Shown: positions 1-7,773 of the stretch, in pieces
Layout: each line of letters opens with the position of its first letter
How positions within the stretch are numbered: the stretch's first letter is position 1
Assembly (NCBI GenBank): GCA_001275005.1
Contig: JWZX01001718.1
Span: 1-11,806 of the forward strand
Direction: 5' to 3'
Length of the DNA: 11,806 nt
Source: Chrysochromulina tobinii
Taxonomy: Eukaryota; Haptophyta; Prymnesiales; Chrysochromulinaceae
Notes under the pieces: model-generated
The model's input: only the letters and a program-made list of their open reading frames with translations
What the model was told of the DNA's origin: nothing
Database searches by the model: none
Program-made: the position numbers and the translations under genes

Positions 1-658
1 ACGGAGCTCACTTACCGGTCTCTAGGAATGTTCCGTAAGCAGGTTAACGGACCCCCACCGGGGGAATGACCCCCCTACCGCTCGCAGATGCGCACGTGTC
101 ATGCCGGCCAGTATGCCAGTACCGGCAGCCGAACGAGCAAAACGTAAAATACCAAAAGTCGCACGCTCACAGCTGTGCAAGAGTGACACAAACTACGTTA
201 CCTCTCGTGAATGTGTGTACAACTGTGCATGCAGTCCGTCCAACATTCTCGACGTCGGCATCTTCGAGAATCGCGTCCTCTCCTCATCTACACATGGATC
301 GTCATCATGCCCCATATCATCAGCAGCTCTGACCCGGGCTGCATCATCTCCCAATCCGCAACAGTGCCTCCTGCCGGAGCCGTCAGGCCTGCCTATCGTG
401 GCCTCATCGGCCCCCAGCCGATCGCTGCCGCCGCCTCGCACTTCTCTACAACGAGCTCGCGTCGCCCAGCGATGCGGCTCCTCTCAGTTTTTCAGTCCTT
501 TTTCTTCGGCCTTCGAGGCCTGTATCTCACGATCCAGGCCGCCGCTGCGCAATCGTCCGCCATAGGCCCCTGCTGCGACACGGGCCTGCTGTCACGTGGG
601 CCTGCTGCCACGTGGGCCGCCCCCCAGCCACGTTGTGGGCAGCATCGTCGGCTGCTCC
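1..658. other. Left flank without a convincing gene
   Basis: This stretch lies beyond the 3' end of the minus-strand bZIP gene. Open frames exist on both strands, including an ATG-started plus-strand frame at 101-565. Their products are S/P/R-rich with no recognisable domain, so I do not call a gene. A consensus-like splice donor (GTAAGT on the minus strand) sits at 10-15. The sequence just upstream of it on that strand has stops, so at best it belongs to an untranslated exon of a gene lying off the left edge. The only ordered structure I see is the G-box repeat at 565-614. Confidence 0.5.
565..614. repeat. Three imperfect copies of a 16-17 base unit with two G-boxes
   Basis: The units 565-581, 582-598 and 599-614 share a GGCC(C)TGCTG core. 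The second and third both end in CACGTG (593-598 and 609-614), 16 bases apart. CACGTG is the core recognised by bHLH and some bZIP factors. The cluster lies immediately 3' of the bZIP gene, so it may simply be repeat expansion in its 3' untranslated region. Confidence 0.6.
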
Positions 659-3080
659 TCACATCGTCGGCGCGACGACGCGCGAGGCATTGAGCACCTG
701 GCACTGCACCTGCATGAGCTCGTTGCGCTCCGCCGACGACTTTGAGGAGGAGCCCGGCGGTCTTGCCTCATGGTCGTCATCCCCCAGCCGCATGCCCTGC
801 AGTGCGGCCGAGGGCAGCAGCAGCGTCACGACGGGCTTGGAGGTGGCATCATCGGCGGACGTGTTGCCGTCGGTGACCCGTGGCAAGCTCGCGCTCGGCC
901 CGGCGCGTGTGTTGAAGTCGATGCCCCGGAAGCGCGCGGGCATCGTGGGAGGCAGGTCGAGCTCAGCGCCCGATACGACGCCAAGGGTGTTGGCGGGCGT
1001 CTCGGCACGCGGCGGCCGGCGCACGGCCGCATCGAACATGTACGCGCGCGAGCAAAAGATGTACCGCTGCGTGTCATACTCGTCGTCGGCCGAGTCGTTG
1101 GCCGTCTCGAAGTGCGGCACGCTGTCGTACGCATCCGGCAGCGTGCCGCGTTCGTACCGAAGCGGCGCGGCTCGGGGCGCGGCAAGCGCTGTCGTCGTCG
1201 TCGTGTCGGGCACATAGGGCGACACCTGCTCCTCCACCTTTGGCGTCTCGGGCGCCGTGGGCGCCGCCGTGGGCGCCGCCGGGGCCACGAAGGCCGAGGG
1301 CGGCGGGTAGCCCGAGGGCGGCGGGTAGCCCGAGGGCGGCGGGTAGCGGCCGAGCGAGCGCAGCGTCAGTTGCGCCTCGGCCAGCTGCTTCTCAGCGGCC
1401 TCGATCCGGAGTACGTCGGCCCACGACGAGTTCTGCGGCGCGCGGATGACGCGCTCGCCATAGCCTCGGGGCGTTGGGGCGCCCCCGGCAGGGCCCATGC
1501 CCGGCAGCGACGCACCCATCGCCTCGAGAGCCACCTCGGGCGGCGGCAGCTGCGCAGCGTACGCGGCGGCCGCAAAGTGCTCGTACTCGTACTGTGGCGG
1601 CGCGGCGCCTCCGTAACGAGCGAGCGCGCCCGCGGGTGGCAGGTCACGCGACGCACTGGCAGCGCCGCCCTCGAGCGCGAGCGACGGCCAGAGGCGGCTC
1701 ACCGCCTCGTCCACAGCTCGGTCAACGACGGTGAGGTCGTGGGCGGGCTTGCGTCCGAGCAGCTCCGTGAGCGACTTGGGTAGCGCCTGGGTCGCGTAGT
1801 CGTTCAGTGACATGAGCGCACGCTGTCCGTGGTGCGAGCCCGAAGGCACGAGCCCCGCACCGCCATGAGCACCGCCCGCGCCGTCCGGCTGGCAGACCGA
1901 GAGGGTCACGAAGGTCACCGCCGACATGAGCGCGAGCGACGCGGCGGACGCGCGTTTAGGCATAGTACCCATCAAAGGCGAGCCCGATCGCTTGAGGGGT
2001 ACCGGTAAGTCCTCGCCCTCGCGGCTCAACGCATCGAGCATCGGGAGTGTGGGCAGACGCACTGCCGTGGAGGCGGCCAGCGACATGCCGCCGGAGGCCG
2101 CCGCCGACTCAGTCGCAGGCAGCGGCGGCGGCGGCGGCGGCGGCGGGTCCTCGAGCGAGGAGCCACGCGCACGCGCACACGCTCGACGGAGCTCAAAGTT
2201 CTGCTCCTGCAATGAGCGCATCTGTTCATGCAGGGACGCAACCTGCGTCTCGAGCTCCTCGACGTACAGCTTCTTGCGGTTGCGGCTCATGGCGGCGCTC
2301 TCGCGGTTGCGCCGCATGCGCTTGAGCCGTTTATCCTCGCTCATCTCATCGCCGTCGCCGTCCTCGGACCCCTCGACCTTGACGATAGTCAGCACCGCGC
2401 CGCCGCGGCCGCCAAACGAACCGTCATTCTCACCGTGCTCCGAGCCGGAGGACGAATGGCGCTCAGAGCCGGGCCGCTCCGACGCCGGCTGCCCTGGCGA
2501 CGTCACATTCGCAGCGGCGACAGCGCCGAGAGTCGTAACGACCATGGGCGCCGCCGCGGGCGCCGCCTTGCCGTTCGGCTTAGCTGCACCACCACCCGCC
2601 GCCGCCGCCGCCGCCGCGCTCGACGACAGCGAGGAGGCGGCGAGCTTGGATGGCTGCCGGCCGGCGCCTGGCTTCGCCCTGGCCGCCTTGGCGAGAGGCT
2701 TGAGCGGCGTGGGTGGCGGCAAGCCCTCCATGAACGCTTCGGGCGAGATGCATGCGCGCGCGTATGACGAGGGTGCGGGAGCGCCGGCGCCGGGCAGATC
2801 GGGGTCGGCATCGAGCGCGAGGAGCATGTCCCACATGTCAGAGTCCTCGGCGGCAAAGTCCAGGTCGATGGGCTTCGACCGTAGCAGCTGCGATGGCGCC
2901 GCCCCAACCGTGCCGTACTGGGGACTGGAAGCGCCCGAACCCGAGTGACTGGTATTGCTTTCCGGGGCGTCGATGTCGGGCAGCTCGGCAATGGTGTGCT
3001 TGGAGGGATCCACGCTGTCGAGAGGAGAAGCAGAAGAGGCAGCGGCGCGCGCGTCAGAGTGAACACTGTGGTGGCGGCAT
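659..3080 (-). CDS. Membrane-tethered bZIP transcription factor, ATF6-like
   Basis: Probable ER stress (unfolded-protein response) factor: ATF6-type proteins sit in the ER membrane until Golgi proteases release the bZIP half to the nucleus. Numbering starts at Val/Met encoded at 3013. An acidic, hydrophobic activation-like segment (about 48-73) is followed by Ala/Gly/Ser-rich sequence. The basic region (228-250) has N236-x7-R244, and the zipper leucines are L254, L261, L268 and L275 in exact heptads. Then come a polyproline run (290-297), a hydrophobic segment 355-374 preceded by K353-R354 (type II topology), and a site-1-protease-like RALM at 398-401. The luminal tail has four N-glycosylation sequons. 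Its last block, 767-778 (MQVQCQV core), resembles by memory the conserved C-terminal luminal block of animal ATF6. The long frame opens with GTG and has no in-frame ATG before a stop at 3134-3136. I therefore propose exon 1 at 3067-3080 and exon 2 at 659-3014 (789 residues). The domain call is firm, the ATF6 identity good, and the first exon tentative. Confidence 0.88.
1293..1346 (-). repeat. Three 18-base tandem repeats coding for YPPPSG units
   Basis: Units 1293-1310, 1311-1328 and 1329-1346 are near-identical; the last two match exactly and the first differs at its first base(s). They encode Y-P-P-P-S-G units in the luminal tail of the bZIP protein (about residues 557-573). An Ala-Pro-Thr repeat (1245-1290) follows. 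This is in-frame expansion of a linker, probably variable between strains. Confidence 0.85.
3015..3066 (-). other. Probable 52-base intron at the 5' end of the bZIP gene
   Basis: On the minus strand a long pyrimidine tract ends in GACAG, with the AG at 3016-3015, directly before the long open frame. This is a strong 3' splice site. A GTGTTC donor at 3066-3061 follows an ATG exon of 14 bases (3080-3067), whose phase restores the frame exactly (Met-Pro-Pro-Pro-His-Val-Asp). A CTGAC branch-point-like sequence follows the donor. The acceptor is convincing; the donor and ATG are the best of a few options. Confidence 0.45.
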
Positions 3081-3610
3081 GCGGTTGACTGGCTGACAGG
3101 CTGACGGGCGCTTCCGGACGAATCAAGAGAGAATCAGGGAGCTGCACTGGCCATGCGCATCCGTCGCGAGCGCCGTTCTGGGCAAAGTTAGAGCCTCTGG
3201 GCGACCGGCCATCAATGCAGAGCCGCGCAGGCGCGCGCGCAGGCCATCCAATGGCGGCAGCTGGCTCTGCCCTCAGCTGGATCTGGGCCGCCCTGCGTCG
3301 CACCTGCTGTCAGCGGGATCCGGGATCATCTCGAGGAGTGTGGTAATGTCGGCGGTAGAACTGACCGTCTTGCCAGTGAGCGACCAGTGCAAAGGGCTGT
3401 TGGGAATTGACTCCATGTTTTGGTGGCGCTTGCGATCCAAGTGCTCGCCTGATGCTCCGCCTTCACCGACGGTGCCCTTTCGCTGTGGGCTCCGAACCCA
3501 CACGGAAACATCTTTGATGACGACCGTAACTGTACCGGTAAGATGCGAGGTTTTTTGAACCTCAGCGCTCAGCCAAGTATCGGATAAAGGGATAGTCGCC
3601 CCATTCAGGC

Positions 3611-3779
3611 AAACAAACAAGTTCAGTACAGTTCAGTTCAGTTCAGTTCATCTCCGTCGACTCTCACCCCCACTGCTAGCCTCGAGAGCACATTCAGGAC
3701 ATTCGACAGGCTTCCGTTACAGTAGGTTGTCCTGTCGTTTATGTTGCAAGTTGAACTGAAGTACTGAACAAACAAACAA
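3611..3779. mobile_element. MITE-like element with terminal inverted repeats and flanking direct repeats
   Basis: The left arm 3621-3640 is the reverse complement of the right arm 3752-3769, apart from a 2-base gap (18 of 20 positions). The arms end exactly at identical 10-base direct repeats, AAACAAACAA, at 3611-3620 and 3770-3779. The 149-base interior-plus-arms unit codes for nothing and has a second, inner inverted pair (3704-3710 and 3731-3737). Size, arms and flanking duplication fit a non-autonomous DNA transposon. Both arms and flanks are low-complexity (GTTCA pentamers, AAAC tetramers), so expansion of simple repeats is the main alternative. Confidence 0.45.
3621..3650 (+). repeat. 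GTTCA pentanucleotide microsatellite
   Basis: Six consecutive 5-base units, five of them GTTCA and one GTACA, form the left end of the inverted-repeat element. Confidence 0.85.
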
Positions 3780-4164
3780 GCAATCACAGCCAACCAGACC
3801 TTCTCACAGACTCACCAATCCACGACCGCCGGCGGCGTAAATGGTTGAAAAAGTGAATCGCTCCGGAGCTCGACTTAGTCTGCGCAAGTCCGAAGTCGAC
3901 TGCGAATGATTTAAGCGCAATTGGATTTAAGTTTCAATGATTGAGAATAAGTAGCCAAGATACCATCCGCTACATGCATTCGAATGGCGGGACGTCCGAT
4001 AACGCCACATGCCGCTAGTCTGTATTCCGTGGTGTTGGGGTCTATGCGTCTATCACTATCTCTATGTCGGAGCGACCCGCGCCTCAACCCCACAAAAGTT
4101 ATGCTGTCACTCGCCAGAGAAGAGAGATCGCGAGCTGCGCCATGCCACATGCCTCACATGCGCT

Positions 4165-4179
4165 CTCATGAGTCATGAG
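4165..4179. promoter_or_regulatory. Palindromic AP-1/GCN4-type bZIP site
   Basis: Arms CTCATGA and TCATGAG flank a single central base. The core TGAGTCA (4169-4175) is the classic AP-1/GCN4 site. A second TGAGTCA occurs at 4269-4275, exactly 100 bases on. Both lie in the flank between the dehydrogenase and the bZIP gene, about 1.1 kb upstream of the latter. Binding is inferred from sequence only. Confidence 0.35.
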
Positions 4180-4350
4180 CATGCCAGCATGGTCGTGGAC
4201 TCCAGAGGGACACCGCTGCGAGCCTGCGACGACGGTCACACATGCATCCTGAGTGTGTCTCACGCACATGAGTCACATTCTCCCATAATCTCCCTCTCGT
4301 CCCTCGTACGCCTCGTCTCGCACCCTCGCGAGCGCTCACACACACGCCTT

Positions 4351-5133
4351 TCAATACGTGGCCCGCCCGCCCGTGACGTCGAAGGTGAAGCCCGTCGTGA
4401 AGCTGCACGCCCTGGAGGCCGCAAACACGATCACGTCGGTCACCTCCTGCAGCTCGCAGCAGCGCTTCATTGGAATCTTGTCGGTCATGTATTTGACCTG
4501 CTCAGCGGGCATTGCGTCGACCATGGCGGTCTGGATGACAGCGGGCGCGATCGCGTTGCACGTGATGCCCGCCTCTGCGTACTCCTTACCGATCGTCTTG
4601 GAGAGCCCGATGACGGCCGCCTTCGACGTCGAGTACGCGAGCATGCCCGCGTTGCCCTCCTTGCCGGCGATGGAGGCGATGTTGACGATACGCCCGTACT
4701 TTTGCTTGGCCATCACCGGCAGCGCAGCGCGGCACATGCAGAAGATGCCGCGCATGTTGACGCGCAGCACGAGGTCAAAGTTGGCCGGATCGACGTCCTC
4801 CGTCTTTGTGTTGGTCTTGCCGGTGATACCAGCCGTCTGGATGAGCACGTCGAGGCGACCGTAGCGCGCGACGACGCCTCGAACGATCTCAGTCGCAGCG
4901 GCCGCGTCGGACACGTCCCCCTCCACTACGTACGCCTCCGCGCCCGGGCACTTGGCATGCAGCGCTGTCAGTGCCTTGTCCAGCGCGGGTTTCGAGATGT
5001 CGATGAGACAGAGCTTACATCCGCGCCGCGCGAGCGTCGCCGCGACGGCCGTGCCCACGCCTCCAGCGCCGCCCGTGATGATCGCCACCTGGCCGACGAA
5101 GTCGCGCGGTGGGTCCAACACCTGCAAATTCAT
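4351..5133 (-). CDS. Short-chain dehydrogenase/reductase (FabG-like, classical SDR)
   Basis: A 260-residue NAD(P)-dependent oxidoreductase, the usual length for a single-domain classical SDR. The Rossmann nucleotide motif TGxxxGxG is at 20-27. D45 at the end of strand 2 suggests NAD(H) preference, and D73 follows strand 3. The usual NNAG is QTAG (99-102). The catalytic residues are N126, S154 and Y167-x3-K171. It ends in GGRATY, an ending I associate with bacterial SDRs annotated as 3-oxoacyl-ACP reductases or sugar-acid dehydrogenases; this is from memory. There is no obvious targeting peptide, so it is probably cytosolic. The ATG at 5133 gives a normal N-terminus, and the gene has no intron. 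It is divergent from the CXXC gene. The substrate cannot be fixed from sequence. Origin by transfer from bacteria is possible. Confidence 0.94.
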   Translation of the reverse strand: MNLQVLDPPRDFVGQVAIITGGAGGVGTAVAATLARRGCKLCLIDISKPALDKALTALHAKCPGAEAYVVEGDVSDAAAATEIVRGVVARYGRLDVLIQTAGITGKTNTKTEDVDPANFDLVLRVNMRGIFCMCRAALPVMAKQKYGRIVNIASIAGKEGNAGMLAYSTSKAAVIGLSKTIGKEYAEAGITCNAIAPAVIQTAMVDAMPAEQVKYMTDKIPMKRCCELQEVTDVIVFAASRACSFTTGFTFDVTGGRATY

Positions 5134-5296
5134 GCAAATCGTCGCGCCAGTGCGGGGGCTATCGCGAAACTTTGCAATTGACGAATCGTATCCCCGACAC
5201 CGACGTCCAACGCATACTTGACACGGACGCGGTTCCTAGCGCGAAGCTCGAGAGAGTTCTTACGATCTTCTCACTTTCCCGCGCCTCGGCGCCGGA
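5134..5296. promoter_or_regulatory. Compact divergent promoter with an E2F-like site
   Basis: Only 163 bases separate the start codons of the dehydrogenase (minus) and the chromatin reader (plus). TTTCCCGC at 5275-5282 matches the E2F/DP consensus TTTSSCGC and lies 14 bases before the plus-strand ATG. An octamer-like ATGCAAAT overlaps the dehydrogenase start at 5132-5139. I see no TATA box. S-phase control of the reader is an inference from the E2F-like site. Confidence 0.45.
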
Positions 5297-7310
5297 ATGA
5301 TGGCGGCGCGAGCTCGTCGGGCTGGGACGACCGACGTCAACTATGCGGACCTGGAGAACCAACCTGAAATAACGCGACTGATTGAGGGCCGAGGGCGCGG
5401 CGGTGGACGAGGACGCGGCGGCGGACGCGGCGGCGCCGGCGGGCGCGTACGGCGTGAGAGCGAGGGCGTATGCTGCTCATTCTGCTTCGACCCGCTACCG
5501 CTGGACAAGGAGAGCGGCGTGAGGAAGCCGACGCTGGTGGCGGAGAACGAGGCGCAGACACTGTGCAAGAAGTGCACCGCCGCGCTCTTTGGCGGCCTGG
5601 GCGAGGGTTCGAACGCCGAGCAGCAGCGGGAGCCCGTCGCGCTCGATGCCGCAATCACGAGGCTGGGCCTGAAGCGGCCACCCGACGAGGCGGCCAACAC
5701 GACTCACAACTCGCTCATTTCGAAGCTCGGCAAGACAGAGGAGCGGACGGCCCGCGAGGTCCGCCGCGCGCTCCTCTGTGTGCTCCACCGCATGCCGGGC
5801 GGCTCCCTGCTCGAACCCGAGGAGATGCGCGATATCCGGGAGACCCTCGTCCCGCCGCTCGGTGCTGCGCCGCCGGGCCTGCCGTCTGCGGCGGCGCTTG
5901 CAGGCGCGCAGGCCCAATTTGCTGCGCGCGAATGGATGCGCGAGGCCGAGCGCCGGGCACGCGATTTCGAGCGCCGGGTGCGCGAGGACAAGCGCGTGCT
6001 GGCCGAGTGCGAGGCTGTACTCCATCGGATGCTCAGGATCGTCGAGCGGCAAGTGTGGGAGGAGGAGCAGCAGGCGGACAAGGCGGCGGTGCGCGAGGCT
6101 AAGATGCGCAAGCGCGAGGAGGCCGAGGTGCGTGCTCTCCTCGACGGTGTCCTCGCGCGCGTCGAGAGGCAGGTGCAAAAGGACGAGAAGGAAGTCGAGC
6201 AGCGCCGGCTGCACGAGGAGAGGCTCGCGGAGAAGCAGAAGCTCCTCGAGCACAAGCTCGCCGAGAAGCAGATGAAGGTCGCCGAGAAGCAGATGAAGCA
6301 GGCAGAGAGGCAGCAGACTGCTGAGGCCCGTGCCGCCGCCGCGGCCGCGGCTTCAAGCAAGGACCCTGGCAAGGGAGGCAAGCGCAAGCGGTGCGGCGTG
6401 TGCGCGGGCTGCCGGGCGGACAATTGCGGCACTTGCGGCCAGTGCAAGGACATGCTGCAATTTGGCGGCCAGGGCAGGCGGCGGCAGCCGTGCAAGTGGC
6501 GCACGTGCACGGGCAACGTCGACGTCGATGCAGTTGTCTCCACCTGGCTCATGTGCGACCGGTGCCAAAAGTGGCGCATCGTCCCCGACCTGCCGGGTGT
6601 GGTGCCCGTGGGCGACGACGCCAAGTGGTTCTGCGAGATGAACCCCGATCGGCGTCACAACGAGTGCAGTGTGCCGCAGCAGCCCGATGACGCTGTGCTC
6701 GACGAGGCGGTGATCGCTGAGCTGGTCGACGCCAAGGGCCGTGGCGAGGCAGGCGACTCGCCTGCTGCTGCAGAGGCTGCGTCGCCGGCCGAGGCCGATG
6801 ACCAGGAGCAGCCGCCCGCGACGATGCCTCCAACGGCGGCTGGGGTGCACGCGATGGCAACCAAGCTGAAGGAGGCCGAGGCGCGCCTCACCGAGGGCGG
6901 CGGCGGCGAGGCGAGCGCGGGCGCCAAGCTGAAGCGCAACGCGGAGGGCGGAGGAGGTGCGCGCGCGCCGCAGCCGCCCACGACGATGACTGACAGCGCG
7001 TCGCCGCAGCCGCAGCTCGCTACCGCAGCGGCAGCGGCGTACTGGGCCTGCGCCCGGCGCAGCCTCTCCTCCCTTTGCAGCTGCGGCCGGCTCAGCCCCT
7101 CACAGCCCGCGCAGCCGTCCCTGGCACTCGCGTCACCTCATACTGCTCACTCACTCGACGCGCTCATCTCGACGCGCTTGCCTCGCCACCGCAGCCGCCT
7201 CCGCCGAGAAGCTGCCCAAGAAGCCGCGCACCTCCATCGTCCCTACAGAAGCGGACTCGTCCGAACCCTCCGTGAAAACCTCGAGAGCTGCGGCGGCTCG
7301 GCGGAGATGA
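5297..7310 (+). CDS. CXXC and CW zinc-finger chromatin reader
   Basis: A nuclear protein likely to bind unmethylated CpG and methylated histone H3 tails. Domains in order: an RGG-rich stretch (31-50); a four-cysteine pair (C60/C63 and C90/C93) that may bind zinc; a long charged helical region (about 205-345) with recurring VERQV and AEKQMK motifs; a CXXC finger with ligands C366, C369, C372, C377, C380, C383, C399 and C404, and a QFGG variant of the usual KFGG; and a CW finger with C420, C423, C446 and C457 and aromatic W417, W426 and W444. ATG 5297 is followed at once by a second ATG. The open frame runs to 7687, but after about residue 555 it stops looking coding. Splicing 6957-7194 restores good codon use and gives about 591 residues, ending at TGA 7308. 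There is no catalytic domain in the part I trust. Domain calls are firm; the 3' end is uncertain. Confidence 0.85.
6257..6298 (+). repeat. Two 21-base tandem repeats in the helical region
   Basis: Units 6257-6277 and 6278-6298 differ only at the first base and encode (L/V)AEKQMK twice. A more diverged relative precedes them at 6226-6246. They extend the charged helix before the CXXC finger by whole heptads. Confidence 0.85.
6957..7194 (+). other. Probable intron in the CXXC/CW gene
   Basis: The donor is AG|GTGCGC at 6957 and the acceptor is CACCGCAG ending at 7194, preceded by pyrimidine-rich sequence and CTCAC branch-point-like motifs near 7144-7153. The 238-base length (one more than a multiple of three) shifts the frame to the one that reads well from 7195 on (KLPKKPRTS). 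An alternative, stronger-looking acceptor, CTCCCTTTGCAG ending at 7080, keeps the same phase, so both products are possible. Confidence 0.5.
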
Positions 7311-7451
7311 TCGCCGGCGGAAGGCGACAAGGAGGGCTACGAGGACGACCAAGACGGCAAGCTGCCGCCGGTGCGCGTGGCGCTTTGCTGCCACGCGTGC
7401 ATGCCCGTGGGCTCGCGCGGCACGGCCGTGTACGCGGCGCGGCACACTTAA
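7311..7451 (+). other. Protein-like continuation after an in-frame TGA
   Basis: In the same frame as the proposed second exon, the sequence after TGA 7308-7310 reads another 46 codons to TAA 7449. Codon use is strongly GC3 and the acidic start (EGDKEGYEDDQDGKLPP) looks real, followed by a cysteine-rich ALCCHAC. Either the TGA is the true end and this is a relic, or it marks a missed short intron, a sequencing error or readthrough. Confidence 0.35.
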
Positions 7452-7773
7452 GCCATGAAGACCCTAAGCGCTTCAGTGCATACGTAGTCGCGCCGTCTAC
7501 GATGTATACTCGTATACAGTTTCGTTTGACCGCCTGGACCCTCGCCGTGCGAACTTTCTACTCAACCGTTCAGAAAGCCACGCCAGTTTTCAGTCCCGGC
7601 ACCTATACAGAGTTCAGCCTGTATTACACACTCAGGTCAACACTCAGGTCAACACTCAGGTCAAGTCTCGACTGTCTGGCAGTATAAATTCTACATTGCG
7701 TGGAGTCAGCTCGGCTGAATCACTGTGGAGTCGCCGCACGCCGCGGGGACATGGCCGGGGACGGGAGCACAGA
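7452..7773. other. Convergent intergenic region
   Basis: The 3' ends of the plus-strand CXXC gene and the minus-strand aminotransferase gene face each other here. The sequence is less GC-rich than the flanking genes. It holds a 16-base palindrome (arms TGTATAC 7503-7509 and GTATACA 7512-7518) and the 12-base tandem repeat at 7629-7664. I see no gene. Confidence 0.6.
7629..7664 (+). repeat. Three perfect 12-base tandem repeats
   Basis: CACTCAGGTCAA occurs three times without a mismatch (7629-7640, 7641-7652 and 7653-7664) in the 3' flank shared by two convergent genes. Confidence 0.9.

Larger units (their letters stand above)
3081..4350. other. Long intergenic region between SDR 3' end and bZIP 5' end
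   Basis: Both flanking genes read leftwards, so this holds the 3' flank of the dehydrogenase gene and the promoter and 5' leader of the bZIP gene. The sequence is visibly less GC-rich than the genes. A 115-codon open stretch on the minus strand (3273-3620) has no ATG at its start and no recognised domain. The region also carries a small hairpin (arms 3547-3552 and 3558-3563), the MITE-like element at 3621-3769 and two AP-1-type sites. Confidence 0.6.

Noticed and set aside
101-565. ATG-started 154-codon plus-strand frame
   Set aside because: Product is S/P/R-rich without any domain, and base composition does not favour coding; several other frames are also open here.
2117-2150. GGC/GCG triplet run as a separate element
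   Set aside because: It encodes the polyproline run of the bZIP protein, so it is ordinary coding microsatellite.
826-2948. Long plus-strand and other-frame ORFs across the bZIP gene
   Set aside because: Shadow frames of a GC-rich gene: Arg- or Ala-rich products with no domains, while the minus frame has a perfect bZIP.
3273-3620. 115-codon minus-strand open stretch
   Set aside because: Opens with TTG, its first ATG is far inside, and I recognise no family. It could be a decayed gene or an exon, but there is no positive support.
7311-7687. Continuation of the CXXC gene's long frame to 7687
   Set aside because: Arg-rich, repeat-derived composition with a change of codon use after about residue 555; a neighbouring frame reads better.
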